This document shows positions 8,898 through 15,600 of a stretch of 64,000 bases of DNA, piece by piece; position 1 is the stretch's first letter; each line of letters starts with the position of its first letter. The notes below the pieces were generated by a model, which worked only from the letters and a program-made list of their open reading frames with translations, was not told where the DNA came from and made no database searches. The translations under genes and the position numbers were made by a program. The DNA comes from Acidovorax soli (lineage in GTDB: Bacteria; Pseudomonadota; Gammaproteobacteria; Burkholderiales; Burkholderiaceae_C): positions 186,001 through 250,000 of the forward strand of contig NZ_JACHLK010000002.1 of the NCBI RefSeq assembly GCF_014207955.1, read 5' to 3'.

Positions 8898-8952
8898 CCT
8901 GCCCTGCGCTCAGAGGAAAAAGGGGCGCCTGGCTCCTTTTGCGCAGGGCAGG
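8898..8952. repeat. Long imperfect hairpin in the atzF / amidohydrolase intergenic region
   Basis: Outer arms CCTGCCCTGCGC (8898-8909) and GCGCAGGGCAGG (8941-8952) are perfect complements. Inside them AAAAGGGGC pairs with GCTCCTTTT with one G-T pair. It lies 5' of both flanking divergent genes, so it is not a terminator for either. The remaining bases between 8818 and 9102 show no convincing gene. Confidence 0.55.
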
Positions 8953-9102
8953 CTCGCGCCGTTGGCGGTTCGGATCCTGCCGCGCTCTGGTGCACGGATG
9001 GGGTTTCTGGGGGGGCGGGACGCGCTAAAGTGGTGAGCCTTGCTGGTGTCCTTGGAGCGCATGGAGGATGCCGGCCTGAAATCCATCCCCAGCCGTGTCC
9101 GC

Positions 9103-10149
9103 ATGATCTCCTTCCACAACCCCCTGCACCACCGGCATGCGCCGGTCCACGAGTTCTACCGCGGCGAGCGCGTCCCCTGCTTCGAGAAGCCGGTGCGTGC
9201 CCAGTACGTCGAGGACGCGCTGCGCGAACGCGGCCACGGCCTCTTGGCGCCCGATGTGGACAGCAGCCCCGTGTTGGCCCAGATCCATGCGCCGCGCTAC
9301 CTGGCTTTTCTGCAGAGCGCCTGGCAGCAATGGCTGGCACTGGACGCGGCCAACGCTTCGGTCCAGCCCTTTCCCTCTGTCTGGCCGGTGCGCAGCCTGC
9401 GCAGCGACGTGGAACCTGATAACTTCGTGGCCAAGCTCGGCCTGTACTCCATGGACAACGGCACGCCCATGGCCGAAGGTACGTGGGAGGCCGCCAAGGC
9501 CGGGGCCGATGCCGCCGCCAGCGCAGCAGCCCGGGTGGCCCAGGGCGCGCGCGCCGCGTTCTGCTGCACGCGCCCGCCCGGCCACCATGCGGGCCCGGAT
9601 TTCATGGGCGGCTACTGCTTCCTCAACAACGCTGCCGTGGCCGCGCAGTGGCTGCGCAACCACGGGTCCGACCGCGTGGCCCTGCTGGACGTGGACTACC
9701 ACCACGGCAATGGCACGCAAAGCATCTTCTACGACCGCGCCGACGTGCTTTTCATCAGCATGCATGGCGATCCGCGCACCGAGTACCCGTTCTACCTGGG
9801 CCATGCCGATGAAACCGGCGCAGGGCAGGGCGCGGGCTTCAACCTGAACCTGCCGTTGCCTGCGGGCACCAGTGCAGACACCTGGTTTGCCGCGCTGGAG
9901 CAGGCCTGTGTGCGCATCACCCAGTACCAGGCGGACACGCTGGTCGTGTCACTCGGGCTCGACGCCTTCGAGGACGACCCGATCTCTAAATTCGCCCTCA
10001 AGACGACGGACTTCACGCGCCTGGGCGAGCGCCTGGCCGCCCTGGGCCTGCCCACGGTGTTCGTGCTGGAGGGGGGCTATGCGGCGGCCGAGCTGGGCCA
10101 CAACGCCGTGAACGTGCTCGACGGCTTCGAGCAGGCGGCGGCGCGGTGA
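9103..10149 (+). CDS. Histone deacetylase family / acetylpolyamine amidohydrolase-like enzyme
   Basis: A 348-residue zinc hydrolase of the arginase-deacetylase fold. The His-His pair is at 161-162 ([14 protein letters not shown]). The [12 protein letters not shown] motif supplies zinc ligands Asp198 and His200, and a third Asp lies in [11 protein letters not shown]. The N-terminal [10 protein letters not shown] matches the loop found in acetylpolyamine amidohydrolases, so removal of acetyl groups from acetylated polyamines or related small amides is likely; histone substrates are not expected in bacteria. The ATG at 9103 gives the family N-terminus; a longer version from 9040 adds an atypical leader. 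It overlaps the next gene by four bases (GTGA). Confidence 0.87.
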   Translation: MISFHNPLHHRHAPVHEFYRGERVPCFEKPVRAQYVEDALRERGHGLLAPDVDSSPVLAQIHAPRYLAFLQSAWQQWLALDAANASVQPFPSVWPVRSLRSDVEPDNFVAKLGLYSMDNGTPMAEGTWEAAKAGADAAASAAARVAQGARAAFCCTRPPGHHAGPDFMGGYCFLNNAAVAAQWLRNHGSDRVALLDVDYHHGNGTQSIFYDRADVLFISMHGDPRTEYPFYLGHADETGAGQGAGFNLNLPLPAGTSADTWFAALEQACVRITQYQADTLVVSLGLDAFEDDPISKFALKTTDFTRLGERLAALGLPTVFVLEGGYAAAELGHNAVNVLDGFEQAAAR

Positions 10150-11246
10150 GCGAGGCCGTCGACTGCGTGGTGGTCGGTGCCGGTGTGGTGGGCCTGGCCG
10201 TGGCCCGCGCGCTGGCCTTGCAGGACCGCGAGGTCATGGTGCTGGAGGCAGCCGATGCCATCGGCACCGGTACCAGCGCGCGCAACAGCGAGGTCATCCA
10301 TGCCGGGCTGTACTACCCGGCCGGCTCGCTCAAGGCCCGCCTGTGCGTGCAGGGGCGCGAGATGCTCTATGCCTACTGCGCCGAGCGCGGCGTGCCCCAC
10401 CGGCGCTGCGGCAAGCTCATCGTGGCCACGGCGGCCGACCAGATCCCGGCGCTGGAGGGCATCGCGGCACGTGCCCTGGCGAATGGCGTCACCGACCTGC
10501 AGTGGCTGGACACGGCAGCCGCCCAGGCGCTGGAGCCCGCGCTGCAGTGCGTGGCCGCGCTGCACTCGCCCAGCACCGGCATCATCGACAGCCATGCGCT
10601 GATGCTGGCCCTGCAGGGTGACCTGGAGCACGCGGGCGGGCTGGTGGCGCTCAACTCGCCGCTGGCGCAGGCGCACTGCACGGCCGAGGGCATCCACCTG
10701 CAGGCGGCCGATGGCACGCAGTTGCTGGCACGCAGCGTGGTCAATGCTGCCGGCCTGGCTGCGCCCGATCTGGCGCGCCGCTTCAAAGGGCTGGACCCGC
10801 GCCATGTGCCTACGCCGTACTATGCCAAGGGCAACTACTTCACCCTCGCCGGGCGTGCGCCGTTCAGCCGCCTGATCTACCCTGCCCCCGAGGCGGCGGG
10901 CCTGGGCGTGCACCTCACGCTGGACCTGGGCGGCCAGGCCCGCTTCGGCCCCGATGTGCAATGGGTGGACGACCCTGCCGATCTGCTGGTGGACCCCGCC
11001 CGTGGCGATGCCTTCTATGCCGAGGTGCGCAAGTACTGGCCGGGCCTGGCGGACAGCGCGCTGCTGCCGGGCTATGCCGGCATGCGCCCCAAGATCACGG
11101 CGCCGGGCGAGGCCGCGGCCGACTTTGTGGTCCAGGGGCCGGCGGTGCACGGCGTGCCGGGCCTGGTGAACCTGTTCGGCATCGAGTCACCGGGCCTCAC
11201 GAGTTCACTGGCCATCGCAGCGCATGTGGCCGCTTTGTCGCCGTGA
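10146..11246 (+). CDS. FAD-dependent oxidoreductase, LhgO-like (DAO family)
   Basis: A 366-residue flavoenzyme. The Rossmann motif [16 protein letters not shown] is at residues 8-23, followed by the acidic strand end VLEAAD. The family signature [15 protein letters not shown] is typical of L-2-hydroxyglutarate oxidase relatives, and the C-terminal [17 protein letters not shown] closes the FAD site. It starts with GTG overlapping the TGA of the deacetylase-like gene, so the pair is translationally coupled. Close homologues are often left as NAD(P)/FAD-dependent oxidoreductase. L-2-hydroxyglutarate oxidation is possible, but the coupling suggests a substrate linked to an acetylated amine. The specific substrate is unknown. 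Confidence 0.8.
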   Translation: MSEAVDCVVVGAGVVGLAVARALALQDREVMVLEAADAIGTGTSARNSEVIHAGLYYPAGSLKARLCVQGREMLYAYCAERGVPHRRCGKLIVATAADQIPALEGIAARALANGVTDLQWLDTAAAQALEPALQCVAALHSPSTGIIDSHALMLALQGDLEHAGGLVALNSPLAQAHCTAEGIHLQAADGTQLLARSVVNAAGLAAPDLARRFKGLDPRHVPTPYYAKGNYFTLAGRAPFSRLIYPAPEAAGLGVHLTLDLGGQARFGPDVQWVDDPADLLVDPARGDAFYAEVRKYWPGLADSALLPGYAGMRPKITAPGEAAADFVVQGPAVHGVPGLVNLFGIESPGLTSSLAIAAHVAALSP

Positions 11247-11406
11247 TGCGTGTCAACACCCTGTCATGCGTAGGCCATTGCGTCCAAGTCCTACATGGTT
11301 TTTGGCGATGTGTCCGCTAAGATGACAGCGAGCGCTGCATGAGGGAGAGCCTGCGGCAACCCATGGGGTGTGATTTCTTCAATTTCTAATCAGAAAGGTT
11401 TGCTGT

Positions 11407-11712
11407 ATGAGCGTTTCCGACTCCGTTTCCACGACCCAGGCCGATCTGGAAAAACTCGTGTCCGACCTGCGCGGCCTGTTGGCCAGCAAGGACCTCGACT
11501 CCGTGCCCGACATCAAGCTCTTGCGCCAGAAGCTCGACGATGGCCTGCACAATGCGCGCGAAGCCGCCGTGCGCGCCGCCCAGGATGCCGCTCGCCAGGC
11601 CAAGGATGCGGCCCTGGCTGCCGACCGCTACGCCCATGACGAACCCTGGCGCGTGGCCGGTGCTGCGCTGGCAGTGGGCGCTCTGGTGGGCTTTCTGCTG
11701 GCCCGCCGCTGA
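11407..11712 (+). CDS. DUF883 family protein (ElaB/YqjD-like)
   Basis: A 101-residue protein with an amphipathic helical region rich in Ala, Asp and Lys (about residues 8-78) and one C-terminal transmembrane helix (VAGAALAVGALVGFLLARR). This is the layout of ElaB/YqjD, which are C-tail-anchored inner-membrane proteins reported to associate with ribosomes in stationary phase. An AT-richer stretch of about 160 bases upstream, ending TCAGAAAGG before the start, probably carries the promoter. It is followed by a holin-like gene and a YqjK-like gene, as in the enterobacterial yqjD-yqjE-yqjK cluster. Confidence 0.85.
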   Translation: MSVSDSVSTTQADLEKLVSDLRGLLASKDLDSVPDIKLLRQKLDDGLHNAREAAVRAAQDAARQAKDAALAADRYAHDEPWRVAGAALAVGALVGFLLARR

Positions 11713-11842
11713 AGCGAGGGCGGCCCACGGGGGCGCCTTCTTGCGCACTTGCGGTGCGGCAGGGCATTGCTCTGCTGGCGCCGTGGTGCCTGCAACCCTG
11801 GCAGCGCGGCCTGCCTTGACTATCTAACACCCAAGGACACTG

Positions 11843-12238
11843 ATGAACTGGTTCGCTCTTCTGGGCCTGGATGCGCTGGTGGCGCGCTGGCGCGCGAACA
11901 TCATTGAAGGGGCCATTGCCGCCGAAGACCGCATGGACCTGGTGCGCCTGGAATGGCAGGACCAGAAGCAGCGCCTGCAGCAACTGCTGGTGCTGACCAT
12001 TCTGGTCGGCGGGCTCACGGTGGTGGCCCTCATCATGCTGTCCATGGCGCTGCTGGTGCACTTCTGGGACACCGAGCACCGCGTGCTCGTGGGCTGGCTG
12101 GTGGCCGGTGCATGGCTGCTGGGCTGGGGCGCGGCGCTGGTCCGCCTCGTGTCCGTAGCCAAGCGGGCCGGCAACGGCTTTGCACTGACCCGCCAGGAAC
12201 TGGCCCAGGATTGGCGTGACATCAAGGAGCGGCTGTGA
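11843..12238 (+). CDS. Phage-holin superfamily III / YqjE-like membrane protein
   Basis: A 131-residue protein with a charged amphipathic N-terminal part and two transmembrane helices (LLVLTILVGGLTVVALIMLSM and WLVAGAWLLGWGAALVRLV, about residues 47-70 and 84-105). The charged C-terminus ends DIKERL. This is the YqjE / PF07332 layout. Despite the Pfam name there is no sign of a phage here. An AAGGA box precedes the ATG. The stop overlaps the next start (TGATG). It is probably a membrane-stress or stationary-phase partner of the DUF883 protein. Confidence 0.83.
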   Translation: MNWFALLGLDALVARWRANIIEGAIAAEDRMDLVRLEWQDQKQRLQQLLVLTILVGGLTVVALIMLSMALLVHFWDTEHRVLVGWLVAGAWLLGWGAALVRLVSVAKRAGNGFALTRQELAQDWRDIKERL

Positions 12239-12564
12239 TGCCTGCCGAGAAACAAGCCTTTGTTACCGAACCCACGCCCGAACAGCAGCGCGTGCTGGAC
12301 CGCATTGCCCTGCAGCGCGAGCGCATTCGCGCACGGCGCAAGGCCCGGGCCCAGGCGCTGGCCCTGGCGCAATCCGCCCAGCAGGCTTCGCCGGATGAGC
12401 CGTTTGCCCTGCGCGCAGCGGCGTTTGCCAAGCAGCACCCGGTCGCAGTGGCCGCCCTGGCCGGTGCCGCCGTGGTGGCCGGGCCGCGCCGCCTGGTCCG
12501 CTGGGTGGGGCTGGCGATGCCGCTCATCACCCGCCTGGGCCCGTTGCTCGCGCGAAGGGGCTGA
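12238..12564 (+). CDS. YqjK-like hypothetical protein
   Basis: A 108-residue protein with a strongly basic, coiled-coil-like N-terminal half (QQRVLDRIALQRERIRARRKA) and one or two weak hydrophobic segments (PVAVAALAGAAVVAGP and WVGLAMPLITRLGPLLA). Its position as third gene after the DUF883 and YqjE-like genes is the main support for calling it YqjK-like. The ATG at 12238 overlaps the previous stop by one base; a GTG codon just before it is an alternative. Biochemical function is unknown. Confidence 0.7.
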   Translation: MPAEKQAFVTEPTPEQQRVLDRIALQRERIRARRKARAQALALAQSAQQASPDEPFALRAAAFAKQHPVAVAALAGAAVVAGPRRLVRWVGLAMPLITRLGPLLARRG

Positions 12565-12624
12565 CGGCGGCCACGGCCCGCATGCACATCGCAGAGGGCC
12601 GGCGGGCCAATGGGGGTCAGCCCC
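12557..12624. terminator. Nested inverted repeat between convergent genes
   Basis: The outer arms GGGGCTGAC (12557-12565) and GTCAGCCCC (12616-12624) contain the stop codons of both convergent genes. Inside them, GGCCCGC (12575-12581) pairs with GCGGGCC (12602-12608). No T-run follows on either strand, so action as a bidirectional terminator is only a possibility. Confidence 0.4.
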
Positions 12625-15600
12625 CCACTGGCAGTTGCGCCCGCAGTTCCTTGGCCAGAACATTGCCTGGCCCATAGACGTCCATGGCGACCGCTGCCGT
12701 GCCGCGGTTCCCTGGATCGCAGGTCACCGTGACCTTGGAGAACTGCCGCTGGGCGTCCGACGCGAAGCGCGCGGTGCACACCATGGCGGCGTCGGCATCG
12801 CTGCCTGGCACGCGCACCGGCTGGTCGAAGCTGAAATCAGATGGCTGGGCGTTGGCAAACGGCAGGCTGGCATTCCACGCCGAACACACGAGGTTGAGCG
12901 CCTTCACGGATTTTCCCTGGCTGCTCAGTTCGATCTCGACCAGGGCGCTCAGGTGGTAGTCTCCGGCCACGAAGATCAGGCCCTCGATCTCGTTCTTGAC
13001 AATGAACCGGACCAGCCGGCGCCAGCTGGCCGGATAGCCGAGCCAGTTGTCGGCAGCGATGCAGGTCGCCGGTTGGGCGACGAAGCGGTTCTCCGGCAGG
13101 GCGAATACGCTGCCGCTGCACAGCAGCTTGGGCCCTTTGGGGTGGGCCGTCAGCCAGTCTTCGATGGCCTCCATCTGCTCGTCGTGCATGATGCGCGCAT
13201 GCCTCCAGTTGCCCAGGGTGCGGGGGCTGCGTTCGGTGCGCGTATCGGCCGCGAACGCGGGGATGCCGCCCACCTCGAAGCAATGCCACAGGCCGCGCTC
13301 CACCCTGTACACCTGCGGGCCCACGGACAGCCGAGGCAGCCCCGGGCGGTGAAAGCGTGACTGGTAGGCCGTGGCCGCCAGGAAGCCGCTCAGGAAACGC
13401 TGCCCACGCACGGAGTCGGCCGTGGCACGGTCCGCCCCGTCGAGGTTGTCGTCGAACTCGTGGTCGTCCACCACCAGCCAGACGGGAAGGCGCGCGAACA
13501 GCTGCCGCGTGGCGGGGCTGCCCCAGCTCTCGCGGTAGCGCTGGGCGCCGCGCTCGTCGGGTTCCGTGGTCTCGGCGATATTGGCGGTGGCATCGGCATA
13601 GATCTGGTCGCCCAGCAGCAGCAGCGCCTGCACGGGCGCGCTGGCATGGTCGATGTGCTGCGCCATGTCGCCGGCCAGGGCATCGATCGCGCTGCGCTCG
13701 AAGGCCAGGCCCGGCCAGCGGCAGGAGCTGGCGAGGAAGCTGGTGCAGGTGTGCGTCTGGCCGTCCGCAGCAAACCGTTGCCACCAGGGCCGTGCGGCCA
13801 GGTCCAGAGCGATGGGTGGCGATTCAGCCACGGCATGCGCATCCCCGGCCACGCCGGACCCCTGGGGAAGGCTGCGCAGCACCAGGCTGATGGGCGGCAG
13901 GCTGGCAAACCGCAGGCTCGCACTTTCCTCGAGCACGCAGGTCCAGTAGTAGCCCTGGCCGGTGGGCGGCCTGGCCGGAGAGGGGGCGGATTCGACCACG
14001 CCGGGAAGTTGCGTGATCCAGGCTGCGGGGCACACGGCACCGCCGATCCGGAGCTCGGGCGGTATCGGTGTGCTGGTGGTATCGAGGTACTGTTCCACCC
14101 AGATCACCAGCCGGCGCTGCCCCTTGGGCCCGTGTTCGATCTGCAGCATGGGGCCGGTGAGCGGCCGGATGGGCGTGGTGAAATCGCGATCAGCCAGGTC
14201 GGTGTCGCTGGACTGGCCGTCCGGGCACGGCCGTTCGGGATCGATGTGGCAACCATCGGTGATGTCCTCGAACGCGGCCGGTTGCTCAAGGAAGCGGGTG
14301 AGGTGGGGATAGATGTCCCGGTGGGCATGCTTGCCGAACAGGAAATCCATGTGCCCATAGCCTTTGCGCAGGAAGGTGCGCACCACGTGTTCCTGCGGCT
14401 GGCCTGCGAAGATCCGGCGCAGCCGGTTCCAGCTGCGCGCCGCGCCGCGCGGATCGAACACCTGGTTGTCCAGCCCGTGCACGAACAGCGTGGGAAAGTG
14501 CCAGTTCTGGCGGAAGTTGTCTTGCAGCAGGTAGGCGTTCTCGCCATCGCGGTTGGTCAGCCGCTCGCGCAGCACGATGAAGTACAGCTGGCGGAACACC
14601 TCGACGCCGGCCACACCCACGAGTTCGCCCAGCCGCTCGTGCGTGCGCGGGTCCAGGTTGGCGTGCACCCATTCGCGCCCGTAGAACGCGGTCATCCGGT
14701 TGCAGATGGCACAGCCCGCGCCGGGCGATTCGCGGTGCGCCTCGTGCAGGCTGCGTTCCTCCTCGGTCCAGGCCAGGGTCGCCGCGAACCGGTCCAGCAG
14801 CTCATCGGCCGCATCGGGCTGGGCCGGGAGCAGGGGGCTGATGCGCTCCCTGCCGGTCAGCAGATTGCGGTAGAGCGCAGCCAGGGCGCCCGAGAAGCGG
14901 TTGGACACCGACGGCACCACCCACGGGTGCACGGCATGGATGATGGCCGCGCGCACCTTGGTGGTGTCAAAACGCGCCTGCAGTGCAGACATCGCGAAGG
15001 CCCCTGCGCCCACGCAGTGCGCGAAGACATCGATGGCCTGGCCTCCCGCTTGTGCGTGCACGCGGTCGATGGCGGCGGGAATATCGGTGTGCGCAATATC
15101 GTCCATGGTGTGCGCACCGCGCGCGTAGCGCAGGCGGTTGGACATGCGGTTGTCCAGCAGCCAGACGGTGTAGCCTGCGCGCAGGAAATGGCCGGCCATG
15201 CTGGTGTCCACGGTGTCCGTCGCGTACACGCCGCTGCCATGGGCCAGCCCATGGATGAAGAGCACATGCCGCCCGCCTTCGGGATGGCGGTAGACCGTGA
15301 GCTGCAGCCCGATCTGTTGCTGCGCTCCGCTGCGGCGTGCCGCCTTGAGCACCTCCTCCTGTGGCCGGACAATGGCCCCTCCGGCGGTCTTCAAGGGAGG
15401 ATGCGGTGGCAGCGCCGGGGGCGTGTACTGCCCGTAATCCAGGCCCCGCAGTGACCAGAAGTGCGTCTGCATCAGTGCGCGCAGCCACAGGGAGGCGAAT
15501 GCCGCCAGCCCGACCATGGAGGCCGGCGTGCTGGACGATTCGCGGATCTGCAGGCGCAGCCGGCTCACCAGGTCGGCCAGATCGACGCGCAGCCCGAGCT

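Noticed and set aside
8828..9340. A possible small gene on the minus strand in the atzF/amidohydrolase gap
   Set aside because: It is Arg/Pro-rich, has no ribosome binding site and overlaps the amidohydrolase start; the gap is better explained by regulatory and palindromic sequence.
11843..12238. Phage holin, and therefore a prophage remnant
   Set aside because: The holin name comes from the Pfam family; the gene order DUF883, YqjE-like, YqjK-like is a normal chromosomal cluster and no phage genes are near.
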